The position numbers were made by a program, and so were the translations under genes. From Taudactylus pleione (lineage: Eukaryota; Chordata; Amphibia; Anura; Myobatrachidae), in the NCBI GenBank assembly GCA_031769625.1, contig JAUIMM010000484.1, positions 6,069,501-6,133,500 on the forward strand: a stretch of 64,000 nucleotides of DNA. The letters run 5' to 3'. Below the pieces are notes generated by a model that saw only the letters and a list, made by a program, of their open reading frames with translations, ran no database searches and was not told where the DNA came from. Positions 1 through 12,321 of the stretch are shown piece after piece; the stretch's first letter is position 1; each line of letters starts with the position of its first letter.

Positions 1-691
1 CAAATCACTAATTAATTTTGTTCAGTGCAAACTGCCCATATGTTCACATCTTCCATTTTTTCCATTCAAGACTGTAATAATCCAAATTGGTTCTGTATTT
101 GAAATGAGAAATGTATTTGTTAAAATGCCCATGTAATGCTTGCTATCTCAACTGATGTTTTTCTTTTACAATGAACTGACTATTGCTAAAACACCTATTT
201 TCTCTGTACACATCATTTGTACCATTAGCTATCTAAACATACAAATCCCAGTGAAAAACAATGTTATCTTAGCTGATGTATTTGATATAACACACAGGCT
301 TGTGCAAAGCCCCACATTTGTTTTCATTTGTCAGTGTTCACTAGTTTGTCTGTCCATCTCTTCTAATTGAAGCCCTTACTGTATTGAGAAGCTCCAATGC
401 ATAAAGTTCATGAACGAAGCTCATGAATGTACGGTCAGGCAGATTGATTTCCATGAGGAAAATAAAAAGGTCCACAAGGATGTAATAGGTGGATTTGAAT
501 ATATGAGTCAAACACAAGAAATAATGGAATGGCTAGCCCATTGTGGCAGCAGTTTACTCTCATCCTATTTTCACAAGCGGTCAGATGATGAGGAGAAAAA
601 ATTGTCAAAAAATGAAACATTAAAACAATTCTCTCTTTCTTTTCACACACTGCACCTGAAATTATAGATTTGTTTAGCAGTGCTCCTCATT
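1..691. other. Unassigned AT-rich sequence
   Basis: I see no repeat family, RNA gene or convincing coding sequence here. An 85-codon plus-strand frame at 410-667 has no motif I recognise and no splice or promoter context. Confidence 0.5.
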
Positions 692-806
692 GATTGTAGT
701 ACAAGGTAATAGGTGATTGTAGTATGAGGTAATAGGTGATTGTAGTACAAGGTAATAGGTGATTGTAGTACAAGGTAATAGGTGATTGTAGTATGAGGTA
801 ATTTGT
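692..806 (+). repeat. 23-bp tandem repeat, five copies
   Basis: Five uninterrupted 23-bp units start at 692, 715, 738, 761 and 784. Each begins GATTGTAGTA. Units differ mainly by ACAA versus ATGA at positions 10-13, and the last unit ends TTTGT instead of ATAGGT. This is a short minisatellite with no sign of coding function. Confidence 0.95.
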
Positions 807-1989
807 GATCATTATCAAAATCCAGAAGAAATTACTTTATTTTTTTTTGCTTTTTAAAACTTTATCAATAATGTAGCCCATATACTGTATGTATTTTGGA
901 TGTAGTCATTTACAATGTCTTAAATCATTATATTGAATTTGGTTTGTATCTTTTGTGACATTTCAACTGTAAGCATGCACTGTTTCACTTGCTGTATTTT
1001 ATCACAAACTCTGCATTGCTGGATATGTACAGTAAGTTGTAGAATCCTGTGACCTGGAATTACCGCACCTCTGTGGGATAGCAATTTTCCCAACTCTTTC
1101 AAATCAAGTTAAAGTTCTAGAAACCATGATTCAAAAAAGGTACATAGTATCAAAAACATTGAAGAAAAGAAAAAACTTTCAGCTAAATAAGTAAAGCTTA
1201 TATTATTAAAAATGTGAAAAAGCACTGTTTAAATATTACCAGATTTCTGAAATATTATCTATGAATATATAAAAACTATGTTGGCTTTTTTGTGAAAGCA
1301 ATTTTTCACAAAACAAATTAATGAATCCATTGTTATTACTTTTATCTGTTTTTAAACTTTTATTGAATACTTGCTTTGTAAACAGAACCCTAAATATGAT
1401 CATTGTTGATTATCTCTTTTAGTTATTGAATTCAGAAAATATTATGCAATTGTCAGGAATATGACCTAAGAGGAAGAGGGTCAGCCTTACATGTTTAGTT
1501 ATACCATTATTCCTGCCAGATCTGATCAAAGTGATCTGTAGGATTTAGCCATTCAGGCATATTCGCTAGATGTCCACCATATAGAATAGATTAATCAAGT
1601 CCCAGAAAAAGCTTAACAAAATTAAACAATGCTGTTTCAAGTGTCCAAAACACCTTGGGATGCCACCCAATGGGCGGGATGCAAGATATATCGCAACTTG
1701 CATGCAATGCATACCGCAAACTCATCGCATGCATGCCAGCGTTACAATGCTGATATACATGATGAAAGATGCAAAGGACAGCTCTCCCGATAAGAAACAT
1801 ATGCAAAAGTATAGACAGCGCTACTAGACAAGACAATATATTATAGTATAAATATAAAACATAATAAAACCAATATAAATCAAATGATCACAAAATAAAA
1901 GCAATAAATACTGATATTACACTGGCCGGTATCTCCACGTAATACAGCACCAGGAAGATTGGAACTCACAGAGCTGAGGAATTAAGGCT
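807..1989. other. Unassigned AT-rich sequence
   Basis: No recognisable gene or element. The stretch 1590-1840 is locally richer in GC and CpG and may be an old repeat, but I cannot name it or find its ends. Confidence 0.4.
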
Positions 1990-2260
1990 AGAGCTGCGAC
2001 AAGACTTTCTTTCTTGACCAGCTAATGAGCTGTAGTGGAGACAATTATAATTTCTTATGAGAGACTATCACATAGCCCTTTCCATAACGAGGCTTGGATA
2101 CATACCTATGGTGCATGCACATAGTGCCAATCTCCGTGATAAAAACTGAATGAGTTTGAAAAAAAGATCCACACTTCTGAGGAAGCTGCTGAATATACAA
2201 TAAGGTGGAAAAAGCGTAAAGGACTGTGCTACTGAAAACCAGTTGGTATATTCCATTTAT
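1990..2260 (+). mobile_element. Possible Penelope-like element tail relic
   Basis: The segment contains the pattern CTGAGGA, then a stem-like spacer, then GAAAAAGCG (2177-2216). This resembles the hammerhead-type core found in terminal repeats of Penelope-like retroelements. No reverse transcriptase or endonuclease is visible nearby. The call rests on this motif alone and the ends are approximate. Confidence 0.4.
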
Positions 2261-2669
2261 ATCTCCCGGGATAACTAAGTACAGGACTAATTAGGAGGCA
2301 GAGGAGTTTTCAGTATAAGGTTAAGCATACACCTATCCCTTATAGCAGCTGTGGATAAGAATATTATAACCCACTAATTAGGGCAACCTTTATAGGAGTA
2401 AAATAGAGCGCCAAGTCTTTTTTCTTTTATTCGCCCAATAAGAGCTGTCCTTTGTGAGAAAGGGACTAATGGGTTTATGACCCAGAAGTACCTTTGACAT
2501 ACACCGTGAGTGGTGCTGGGAGGGATCCCATTGGATCCCTCTCAGGGGGCATCGCGAATAGAAGCGAATAAAGATGACATTGCCTGCTGCATCCAAGCCC
2601 TGGAAACCTCTGAGTCCACCATTTTAAAGCAGGACTCAAACTACCATTGCCATCACATATACCATCACA
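2261..2669. other. Unassigned repeat-like sequence
   Basis: No gene is recognised. Overlapping minus-strand frames around 2390-2729 lack motifs and run into the neighbouring MITE, so I treat them as chance. Confidence 0.4.
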
Positions 2670-2677
2670 CTTACAAA

Positions 2678-3034
2678 CAGGGTTGGACTGGCCCACAGGG
2701 GTACAGGGCAAATCCCTGGTAGGCTCCACTGCCTGAAGGCCCCACCCCTTCTCTAGGGGTAAAGCAAGGTCATGGATGAATTTGGTTGCCTGGTTTGTGT
2801 TTAGGGAAACTAAACCAAAATTTGCCCTCCTGCCAATCTAAGTGGGTGGTCCTGGCACACCCCTGTCCCCTTCTTTACAAAGGGGACCTATTATTTGCAT
2901 GTGCTCCCTAATGGAGGTCCAAGTCCCTCTGTTATGGATGGCCACACCCCCTCTGGTGGCTGGACACACCCCTTAAGCTTGGGCCCCTACCACTGCATTC
3001 CCTGGTGGGCTCTTCCTGTCCCAGTCCGACACTG
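2678..3034. mobile_element. Non-autonomous hAT MITE, 357 bp
   Basis: The termini are CAGGGTTGGACTGG on the left and, read inward from the right, CAGTGTCGGACTGG. A perfect 8-bp duplication CTTACAAA flanks the element at 2670-2677 and 3035-3042. The CAG start and 8-bp duplication are diagnostic of hAT transposition. The interior is GC-rich and non-coding, so it must have been mobilised by a transposase encoded elsewhere. Confidence 0.92.
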
Positions 3035-3042
3035 CTTACAAA

Positions 3043-3789
3043 CATTTAAATATATCTTTGACACTTCTCATACAAACATTTTTACAGATGATCAGTGCTC
3101 TGTGGAAAGATTAAAAAACAACATCTAAATCCAGGTTCCATAGTTATCAAAATGAGGCTTAGTATGCACCCTCCATTCAAAATACCATAACATATGTTGT
3201 CTAGATTAATGTTTTTTTTAACATAATAAAGGATTAATGTTGCTTATCTAAAATCTATGCTTTGCTTCAGATCCTCTATACAGTAATTAGGAGGATGTAT
3301 CAATAACAAAATAACTTCCATGATCAGTGTTCAGATTAGGTTTTAGATCGAGGCTTGGCTCGCTTCCTGCTAATTCGGTGTGAACTTAGAAAGATCATGG
3401 AAAATTGCCAGTGTATAATGTTCCTTGTCACATCTAGACTAAACTCATGAAGAAGCTTGGACCGCTCCACTTCTGTATAAAAATGAATTCGAGAGCTTTC
3501 TTTGTAGAGTGAATATACTGCACAGTAGTGCTCATTTCTCAAAGATAATGATATGAAAATAATTATCTGTTACTATAAAGAATTGTACAAAAATGGTTGG
3601 ACAGCGCTAGTAGGCCTATGTGTATATAGACCATATGAAGTAGTAGTCTAAAACTGATTAACCATATTGGATTACATATGAAGAATCATATTAAGAGATT
3701 GCAAAGATAACAAAAACACACACATAATATATTAAACTCTATCTGGCTTGGTTGAAATTGACAAATTTATTGCTTCAAATTCATATAAT
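3043..3789. other. Unassigned sequence
   Basis: I see no gene or named element. A 68-codon minus-strand frame at 3336-3542 has no recognisable motif. Confidence 0.4.
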
Positions 3790-4330
3790 GGATAAAATTC
3801 ATAAATCAACTGGATATATAGTCAGCAAGATCCAGACGGCAAATAAAAAACATATATATAAATCCAAATGACAAAAAAATGAATAAAAAATAGTTAATAA
3901 ATCGATGATGATAAAAAATATAGTAAATACAGTATATGTTAAAATGTCGCAATTCAAATGTGCAAATGACATTATAAATTCTAGCAGTCACTGGTTTCAA
4001 TAAGTAAATCCGGGATATTATCCAGCTTGTTAGTATTTACCAGATTTGTTTTAGATGGTCACGTCCCGATATACATGCAGAAATAACTGCAATGGCGCGC
4101 TGAAGGTAAGATGTATCACTGGAAATGAAGGATGGTGTTGGTCTGGAAAAGGTCCAAATGAAGCTCTAGTGGTGTAGTAGTTAATGCCTGTGGGGTGCTA
4201 GATCACTTTTCATCATGGAATGACCCACAACTTCTTCAGTAGCATGATCCCCAATGTCCATGAGAAGGGCTATATATACCCATATACAAATGAAAATGAT
4301 CAGCAGCTGTGGCCAGTTTGTGACCTAATC
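3790..4330 (-). mobile_element. Penelope-like terminal region relic
   Basis: Read on the minus strand, 4245-4203 gives CTGAAGA, a spacer that can pair with itself over about 7 bp, then GAAA. Flanking TGCTA and TAGCA can form an outer stem. This is the hammerhead-like layout of Penelope-like element terminal repeats. No protein-coding part remains. The outer limits are approximate. Confidence 0.45.
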
Positions 4331-4599
4331 AACTAAGCCATATAGAGAACTACATATAACAAGGCACAAAAGGAGCCCCATATAAACATACAAGCTATTC
4401 TAACTTAAATAGCATAAATAACAAAAACAGAGGTTATCATATTAGTAAATACACAAACCCGATCGTGTCTAACCCAGGTCGTGGTGTTTGGTCACGTGAT
4501 AAAAACATAAACCACTTGACACGGCAGAACTTATCAAAATTATTGGTGTCCCAATAGGCTAAAACGCGGTGGACTTTCTGATGCTAATAGCATCCTGCC

Positions 4600-4805
4600 A
4601 GGTTTGGATACTGTAATATGCAATCTGTTAACATGCACAATGTTGACATAATGACCATGTCGACATTGTGTCCATGCTGACATGCCACATGTAAACTTAT
4701 CATCCACGTCGACACTATGAATGGCGACATTCAGGCCATGTTGACATTCTGGTGTCAAAATTCTGTTTTTCAACATTGTGAATGTCGATATTTTGTACCA
4801 CACCT
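4600..4805. repeat. Repeat built from GTCGACATT-like words
   Basis: Short words of the form (T/G)TCGACATTGT, TGTTGACATT and GGCGACATTC recur irregularly about every 15-30 bp. A similar block lies at 35385-35570. It is probably the interior of a dispersed non-autonomous element whose ends I could not fix. Confidence 0.6.
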
Positions 4806-4890
4806 GGGTAGTTCTATCCCCGACCAGCTCAATACAGGAGAAACAAAGATAAGTAGGAGATGAAGATTGAATGCAATAAGCTGCAACAAT

Positions 4891-4898
4891 ATTATATC
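4891..4898. repeat. Target-site duplication of hAT element 1, left
   Basis: ATTATATC, matched exactly at 9772-9779. Confidence 0.95.
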
Positions 4899-5268
4899 TA
4901 GAGATGTGCGCCAACCCTTGTGTTTGGATCTGGATCTCCCCTGGTTTTGGATCTGGATTGGTTTTGCCAAAACCTCACTTCCGTGTTTTGTTTTTTGGTT
5001 TTGGATTTGGATTTTTTCTTTAAAAAAATCATAAAAACAGCTAAAATCACATAAAATGGGCCTGATTTTGTTCCTACAGTATTATCAACCTCAATAACAT
5101 TTATTTCTACCTGTTTCCAGTCAATTTTGACCAGCTCACAGCTCACAATGTTGATTGTTTTCATCTAGTTAAGGGCCAAAAGGTTGCATCCAGCAAGCTG
5201 GCTCAAAACTGAGTGATAAATAGAGTTGAGGACTGTGCAAAGATGATGGTTGGGTACTCCTTGAGGAT

Positions 5269-5545
5269 TGAAGAATTGATAGTTGGTGCAGCCACTGGCT
5301 GAAGTAAGAAGAGTTGATACTCGATAATTGGTGCAGCCACTGGCTGAAGAATTGATAGTTGGCGCAGACCCTGGCTGAAGTAAGAAGAGCTGACACTTGA
5401 TAATTGGTGCAGCCACTGACTGAGGTAAGAAGAGTTGATACTTGATAATTGGTGCAGCCACTGGCTGAATAATTGATAATTGGTGCAGCCACTGGCTGAA
5501 GAATTGATAGTTGGTGCAGACGCTGGCTGAGGGCTGGTGAGGAGT
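5269..5545. repeat. Minisatellite in the 3' part of hAT element 1
   Basis: A unit containing TTGGTGCAGCCACTGGCTGA recurs about seven times with spacers of two lengths (a short GAATTGATAG form and a longer form containing AAGTAAGAAGAG). Overlapping frames across this block arise from the repeats and are not proteins. Element 2 has a reduced relative of the unit near 18940-19060. Confidence 0.85.
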
Positions 5546-5877
5546 GACAACAGGCAGCTTTTGGGACGTGAATCAGCCTTGACGGCTGAGAACCTTTGGC
5601 TGAATGTCACTGTTGTGAGACTTGTGCCACCGGGTTGGCACAAAAGCAGCAGTTGGTTCAGACTTTTCTTTTAAAAAAAAGGAAAGGGGCATGCAGGAGA
5701 TGCTGTCCGTGGCCATTACAATTTCTGGACATTCATAAACCATAACATTAAAAATGTTAGGCAGCAATGCCCCAACCAGCTCTTAATGGAAAGGAAAAAG
5801 GTGCAAGATGGAATTGTCCTTGGGCCCTCCAACCCACCCTTATGTTATATATATGAAACAGGACATTTATATTTTAA

Positions 5878-8800
5878 CTAACCAATCACTTCAGTGACAG
5901 GGACTGCCACTTGTGGCTGAAATGATTGGTTTGTTTGGACCCCCCACAAAACAAGCTGCCAATGCACAGTGGATATTGGTGGCAGTGATCCCATACACAA
6001 ACTGGCTTTGCAATACATTAGATTAGATGTCGTCATCATCATCCCCATCAGTGTGTGCATCCTCTCTTCTTCACACATTATTACTTCGTCCCCGCTGGAA
6101 TCCACCATTACAGACGCTTCTGTATTTTTTGGACATAAGTGCTGGTAAAGGTCTTCCTCATGGAATTTGTAATTAATTTTGATGAACATCATCTTTTCCA
6201 CATTTTGGGGAAGTAACCTCCTACGATGATCACTGACAAGGTTCCTGGCTGCGCTGAAAACTCTTTCAGAGTACACACTGGAGGGAGGGCAACTTAAGTA
6301 CAGCAAAGCCAGTTTGTGTAAGGGACTCCAAAATGCCTCTTTTTCCTGCCAATAGTGAAAGGGACTGAGTGACATGCCTTTTGGATGCTATCCCTAAAAT
6401 AATCATCCACCATTCCCTGAATGGTAACCGTATCAGAGAAAGTTATGGTAGATATGTCACTCATTGTAGCCAGTTCATTCAGAAATAAGCAGATGTAATG
6501 AGGTTTTGACTGATCTGCATCACCACCAGCAGTGGGTCTCTTAGGAACATTTTATTTTTTCCTGGCAGCTGTAGAAAATGAAGGAGGAGATGCTGCCATA
6601 CCACGTTCCGCTTGAGCTGACAATTTTTTTCACCACCAGCTCTTTGCATCTTTTCAGATTTATGTCCATCAGAAAGAAAGACACAAGGTATGACTTAAAC
6701 ATAGGATCAAGTATGGTCCCCAAAATATAGTGATCTGATTTCAAGAGATTGACGACCCTTGGATCCTGTGGAAGTGAATGAAGGGATTAATCTACAAGTC
6801 CAACATACTTCACATGTGGCAAGTTCAGAGGGTTTGAGAACCTTGCACAACACGGAAATTATTCTCCACTGCGCTTGACTAAGGTACATTCCTGATCCTC
6901 TCCATATGTCATAGGCCATAGTGTAGCCTTGGATGGCCTTTTTCTGCTTCTCCATCTGCTGAAGCATATAAAGGGTAGAATTCCAGCTAGTTACTACCTC
7001 TTGCTTCAGCTGATGGCAGAGCAAATTCAACCGTTCTTGCTGGTGCTGCAATCTTCAACACACAGTTGCTGAATGTCGAAAATGTCCAGAAATCTTTCGG
7101 GCCACCGAGAGCATCTCCTGCATGCCCCTGTCATTTTTTTAAAAATGTTGCACCACCAAATTCATTGTGTGAGCAAAATATGGGATGTGTTCGAATTCGC
7201 CAAGATGTAATGCTCACAAAATATTGCTGGCATTGTCAGAAATCACAAATCCCAAGGAGAGTCCAAGTGGGGTTAGCCATTTTGCTATGATTGCCCTGAG
7301 TTTTTTTAAGAGGTTCTCAGTGGTATAACTCTTAGTGAAACCGTTGATACACAGAGTAGCCTGCCTCTGAATGAGCTGGCATTTGTTAGATGCTGCTGCT
7401 GCTGTTTGCACTGTTGGAGGCAATACACCTACCCAGTGGGCTGTCATAGTCATGTAATCTTTAGTTTGCCCTGTTCCACTTGTCCACATACCTGTGGTGG
7501 ACAGTGGGTACAATGGCATTTCGGAGGACATTAATAAAGTTTTTTTAATGTCCTTGTACAGATTGGGAATTGCTATTCTAGAGAAGTGGAATCTAGAAGT
7601 GACATGGTGACATGGTAGCAGGGACTCAGGACCTCCATTAACTGTCTAAAACCCACTGCATTAATGGCGGATACTGGATGCACATCTAATACCAGCATAG
7701 CTGTTGTGGCATCAGTAATCTGCTATGCAACTGGGTGTGTGCAGTCAAACTTGTTCGCCAATGCAAAGGATTTTGTGACAGTCAATTGTTTAGTTGAACT
7801 TGAACTACTAAAAGTAGTCTGCTTCCTGGTCTCTTCTGGGATGAAGATCCACTCATAGCAACAGCAGCAGGTGTAACACTCAAGGATCCTTCTAAGGAAC
7901 AATGAATAGGAGAGTAGTCAGTCTTTATGATATTGGATGCAGGACTATGTTTACCGATCATGAATGAGGATGTTGATGATGATGCAGGTGTTGGTGGTGG
8001 AGATTGCAGGTGCATGGATCCAGATAGAAGGGAACAGCTAGGTGATACTGGACTGATTGTTGTTTGTTTTTTTGTCCACAAAGTTTCTATACCCTTTCCA
8101 ATTTGATGAATGCACTGCAAGTAATTTAACAGGAAGGAGGTTCTAAGATGGTTAAGGTCCTTACCTCTACTCACTGTTACATGGCAATGGTTACAAATGG
8201 CTTGGCAAAGGTTGTCTGGATTTGGGTGGAAATTATTCCACACATGAGATGTGGATTTTTTGGTCCTTTGCCCAGGCATTGCAACAATGGGATTTTTTCA
8301 ACCATGGACAACAACTGTTGCCTGATTTACAGTTTTTACACAAACATCCTCGCCATCAACATCCTCATCATCCTTGTTGTTATCGCCAACTACATAAATA
8401 TTCTCCTCATCCTCTTTGTGCAATTCCACAGAAGCATCCTCGATTTCTACGTCAGCATGTTGACTTGTGCTGCTCATCCCCACATTTGCAGAAGGAACAT
8501 AAATTGTGGAAGGAGGATCCTCTTCAAGTACAGTGTTAGAAAGGTCAGGCTCACACATGGCAACTGCGGACACACTTGGACTCTGCTCTGGGATTTGTGA
8601 TTTTTCGGAGCACACAGTTGGTTTCGGTGTCTTACTCGTCTTAAAAATTAATTTTTTTTGTACCTCTCCTACAAGCAGAGGGGCTTAAATCATCACTAGA
8701 ACCACCAGTCATAAATAATAAAGGCCAAGGCCTTATGCTTTCCTTGCCACTTCGTGTAGTGAATGACATATTGCCAATTTTTTGTTTCTCTAAAGCTGAC

Positions 8801-9000
8801 TTAGCTATAGATTTTTTTTTCTTTAACAGGGTAAAAGTAGATTTTTTTAGCCTGACTTTTTGGCCTGACTTAAGCCCTGGTACATCAGCCTTCATAGATG
8901 ATGTTGATTGAATTGCATCGTCATCATAACTGCTGCCGCCAGCTACAAAACTAGTATGTGAATCTTGCTCTCCGGTCATGTGACTGTCCTCCATACTCAC
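5878..9000 (-). pseudogene. Broken hAT transposase, BED zinc finger type
   Basis: This is the remnant of the cut-and-paste transposase of element 1. Pieces in order on the minus strand: N-terminus 9000-8641 (basic, Lys-rich); acidic linker 8615-8298; BED zinc finger near 8230-8100, with CxxC and a final His present but one expected His replaced by Tyr (NYL); RNase-H-like core 7531-7214 (WTSGTGQ, DYMTMTAHW, ISDNAS); alpha-helical part 7051-6541 (SWNSTLYML, ILDPMFKSYL); and the C-terminal hAT dimerisation domain around 6300-6196 (YLSCPPSSVYSERVFSAARN). The pieces lie in different frames with stops between them. Vertebrate ZBED-type genes descend from such transposases, but here the TIRs and target duplication show a transposon copy. 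Confidence 0.9.
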
Positions 9001-9059
9001 TGCAGTCTTACAGCAGTGTCACCAAGCAATTATAGCACAGCTAAGTTGCGGCATATGCA

Positions 9060-9265
9060 CACAACCACCCACACACACAAATAACTATTTTATTCTCACA
9101 CTGGTGGTGTGGCAGGCTAACACGCACACACAAAAACAAAATTTTATATTTACACTGGTGGTGTGGCTAATACGCACACACAAAAAAATAGTTTTTATTT
9201 TTCACTGGTGGTGTGGCTAACACGCACACACAAAAATTGTTTTTATTTTTTTTTACACTGGGGGT
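9060..9265. repeat. Leader tandem repeat of hAT element 1, about 3.5 units
   Basis: Roughly 60-bp units containing CACTGGTGGTGTGGC and ACACGCACACACAAAAA recur four times, the last truncated. They lie between the promoter end and the start of the transposase, in the same relative place as the leader repeats of elements 2 and 3. Confidence 0.85.
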
Positions 9266-9294
9266 GAAGAAGAGCACCCCTGATGGATAGAGCA

Positions 9295-9545
9295 CCCCCT
9301 GGACAACACAGCAGAACAGCCAGCCAGCTTCTGTGGACAACAGCCAGCCAGCCCCAATATGGATTAATATGGACAACAGTCAACCCCTATGGACAGGACA
9401 ACTTCAAAACAGCCAGCCAGCCAGACCATATGAACAACAGCCAACCAGCCCCTATGTACTACAGCCAGCCAGCCCCTATGGACAGGACAACAGCCAGCCA
9501 GCCCCTATGGACAGGACAACCTCAATTATGCACAACAGCAGCACA
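9295..9545. repeat. Second leader minisatellite of hAT element 1
   Basis: Copies of CAGCCAGCCAGCCCCTATGG and GACAGGACAAC recur. The open frames across it (9283-9650) encode only repetitive Ser/Gln/Pro/Ala-rich peptide and are by-products of the repeat. Confidence 0.85.
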
Positions 9546-9607
9546 GCACAGCTCCCTCCCTCTTCACTCTCCACAGTCGGAATGAAAAATATCGAGGATC
9601 GCGGGAC

Positions 9608-9614
9608 CTTTATA
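9608..9614 (-). promoter_or_regulatory. TATA-like box of hAT element 1
   Basis: TATAAAG on the minus strand, about 160 bp inside the 5' terminus. Elements 2 and 3 have TATATAA in the equivalent place. It probably drove transposase transcription. This is inferred from position and conservation. Confidence 0.6.
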
Positions 9615-9771
9615 GAATCCAAAATCCACAAGAATTCGACAGCGGGATGATGACGTTTTGCCTCATTTTGAGATCCGAGTCAGACGGAAAAACCCGAGCA
9701 GACTCGGATCTGACTCGTATTCCCTAGTTTGGGTGGGTTCAGATCTTTGAGATCCGAACCCACTCATCTCT

Positions 9772-9779
9772 AATTATAT
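9772..9779. repeat. Target-site duplication of hAT element 1, right
   Basis: ATTATATC, identical to 4891-4898. Confidence 0.95.
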
Positions 9780-11639
9780 CATACTGATATTATTTTTATG
9801 AAGAGCTTTTAATCATTATTATTACTCCTTTAGGTTCTCTTATGTCAAATATGGGAGCATTATTAGAAAATTATTAGAAAATTCAACCTTCCCTGCTTCA
9901 ACTGTAAGGAAGAAACTCCTTATTTTTTCATATGATATGATACAGTAATAGCTGCACAAATTAAGTGTCTCAAATTACTATGAGAAATCAAATGTGGGAC
10001 ATTTGTTCCTCCTTTTTTAGCTATTGGGGGGAGGGGGGGTGGGGGGTTCTGTTGGATCAATGTGAACAGGTTCCATATAATAAACGCAACATTTCAGATC
10101 AGAACAGCAGACACAGACTTAGATCAAATAGTTTATACTAATTAAAATGTTCCGTTATAATATGTTATTGCCCTGTTAATGTGGAGCTCAGACTAATGAC
10201 AAATGGAGTGGCATGACTTTAAATTCACAGGTTAATTTGTTACTTGTCATAAGCATCCAATAGAGCATAAAATACACAATGATGACTTTTGTAACAGCAT
10301 TTTTCTTTTAGAATGAAATATTGATTTTCAGCGTTGGGACTAATTAACTATAGAAGAATTGGCAGACTACTTTAAAGCTTTAGTTCCAGCTCATCTACGT
10401 TATAGTACAATCTAAACTTGTCAGTATTATACAGAATATTGCACATGTGATGGGCAGGTTGTCTCCATATTGGTACTATTTGTTGATCAGCAGTTATGTG
10501 AATTCAGTTTCACTACATACAGACTATTAAAGGTTTTAAAGCTACTGTATGCAATTTTATATCATTTTACTGATTAAATATCTAATTGTGACTAGTATAG
10601 TCCCATTTCTTTAAGTGGTTTGCCAGTCATATCGGTTTTCCATTTTGTCTACTCATACAACAATTTTACAGATTTTTTTAATTATCTTAAAAAATTTACA
10701 ACATTGAGATAGTTAAACAAAACAAATCATGATATAAAAAGAAAAACATGATTGTTTAGGAGAGCAGTTGCAGCAAGTTACTCCTGTTGAGACTAATTAT
10801 CTGCTTTACAGTTATGTAGCATTTGGGTGTGGTGTGTGGCTTATTTATCAGATGTTCTGTTTTGGACTCTCATGAATATGGCCACTCTGTTAATATGTGT
10901 GTACTTTTTGGCGGTGATAGCAAAGTAAATGGTATATACACCAGTGGATTCACCAGAGGTTCTGTACTGGACAGCTCAGGACATTTCCCCATGTATGATA
11001 GAATAAACATGTTGTGCAACACTTAAGCCTATAGTTCCCATGGCTCCTTTCTATATCATCTGTGTTTGGACTGACACATGTGTCAACTGGAACTTTTCAC
11101 AACCTTTCACACTTGAATTACATCTCCATTGCAAATTTCCATGTAGTGTAATTCTCTGCACCATTCAATTTATTGAAACTCATCATGGAGGCAGCTTCTG
11201 TGTACATTTTACATACTGACATAGTTATGCAGCATTCACCGATTAGCTTTTGTTACACTCTGCAGTGAACACCCTGTGCTTGTCACTTTGTGTTGATCCT
11301 GGGCCCGGGTACTGCAACATCCTGTGGGACCACATCATGTATGGCTGCACCCATTTGTGAGTGGGTCTAGCATGTGAGATGCACCCACTCACAGGAGCAT
11401 GGCATAGCACCCAGCAGCTGGAACTAAAGTAGTCACTACTGTATTAGGATGGCGGGACAGTCCCATAATAGCTGCATTTCTTGTCAGGCTGTATATAGAT
11501 GCTAAAATGTAACACACAAATTAAAGTGCTTCTACTTTACTTTGTACATCTCTCATGTAAATAACACAAACAATCTATTTTCTATCATAGAGATAGATGT
11601 ATGAAGGACTTAATTTTTACATAACATCAGGTCGTCTTA
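9780..11639. other. Unassigned AT-rich sequence with a G-run
   Basis: No gene or element is recognised across this stretch. The one notable feature is a run of G blocks at 10026-10046. A 67-codon frame at 10823-11026 has no motif. Confidence 0.5.
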
Positions 11640-12026
11640 TACACACACATTCCGCAGCACATATCCTAACCCACTGCTCCATGCTCCTTCTTCACTATCT
11701 ACCCCTCTGTGTCGCCCCTGTCTGTCTGCCCTTCCCCTTTAGAATGTAAGCTCTCACGAGCAGGGCCCTCATCCTCACGTGCTTCTCCTCCCCCTACTTA
11801 TAGTATAATTTACTCCTAACTCCCTACAATGGCACCTACCACCTGGTTGCTCATGTCCTGCTGCTTGTGTTTTGCAGCTGAGTTTATAACCTTGTCCTTG
11901 TCCTGCATTGTTTTGTATTACTATTAACTGTTTTTCTTGTGTGCTCATTTATGTACTGTGTAAGGCGCTGCGGAACCTTTGTGGCGCCATATAAATAAAG
12001 GATAATAATAATAATAATAATAATCC
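11640..12026 (+). mobile_element. SINE/LINE-tail-like repeat ending in (TAA)n
   Basis: It contains GAATGTAAGCTCTCACGAGC, GCAGGGCCCTC and GTAAGGCGCTGCGGAA, followed by GCCATATAAATAAA and a (TAA)n tail. A second copy lies at 32331-32643, and 54090-54145 holds only the tail. Copies that share a 3' end and finish in a simple-repeat tail point to non-LTR retrotransposition. I cannot tell whether it is a SINE or a truncated LINE. Confidence 0.7.
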
Positions 12027-12321
12027 TTTTGTACTAACATGTGTCTATGGCGTCAAGGTACTTGGCACTTGTGTGCCTGGCATTTACAGTGTGTGCCTGG
12101 GGTTTAAGTGGGCTTAAGTGCCTGGGCCCATAACCTGTTGATATGTATTTACTATGTTGCAGTGATTGCAAAGTAAATTGTATACAGCAGTACATAAGTC
12201 AGTGGGCTTGATTGAGTGGAGCTTGAGCAAAACATACAGATTACCAGCCAGTGATTGTATGTTGGTAGCTGCATATACAGTACAATCAAGCGGTTTTGCC
12301 TTTATGTGGTTCCTGAACAGC

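Larger units (their letters stand above)
4899..9771 (-). mobile_element. hAT transposon, element 1 (BED-finger family), 4873 bp
   Basis: The left end reads TAGAGATGTGCG and the right end, read inward, TAGAGATGAGTGGG. A perfect 8-bp target duplication ATTATATC sits at 4891-4898 and 9772-9779. The transposase remains run on the minus strand, so the promoter end is near 9771. The termini and subterminal motifs match elements 2 and 3 in this window. The intact duplication points to fairly recent insertion, but the gene is broken by several frameshifts and stops. Confidence 0.95.

Noticed and set aside
410..667. 85-codon plus-strand frame with ATG
   Set aside because: No recognisable motif or splice context, and a competing frame lies on the other strand. 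A host exon cannot be excluded but is unsupported.
5165..5643. Long overlapping minus-strand frames
   Set aside because: All three overlapping frames are open because of the minisatellite. Peptides repeat LFSQWLHQL-like words without a plausible protein.
4899..9771. Host ZBED-type gene
   Set aside because: Terminal inverted repeats, an 8-bp duplication and many frame breaks show a transposon copy, not a domesticated gene.
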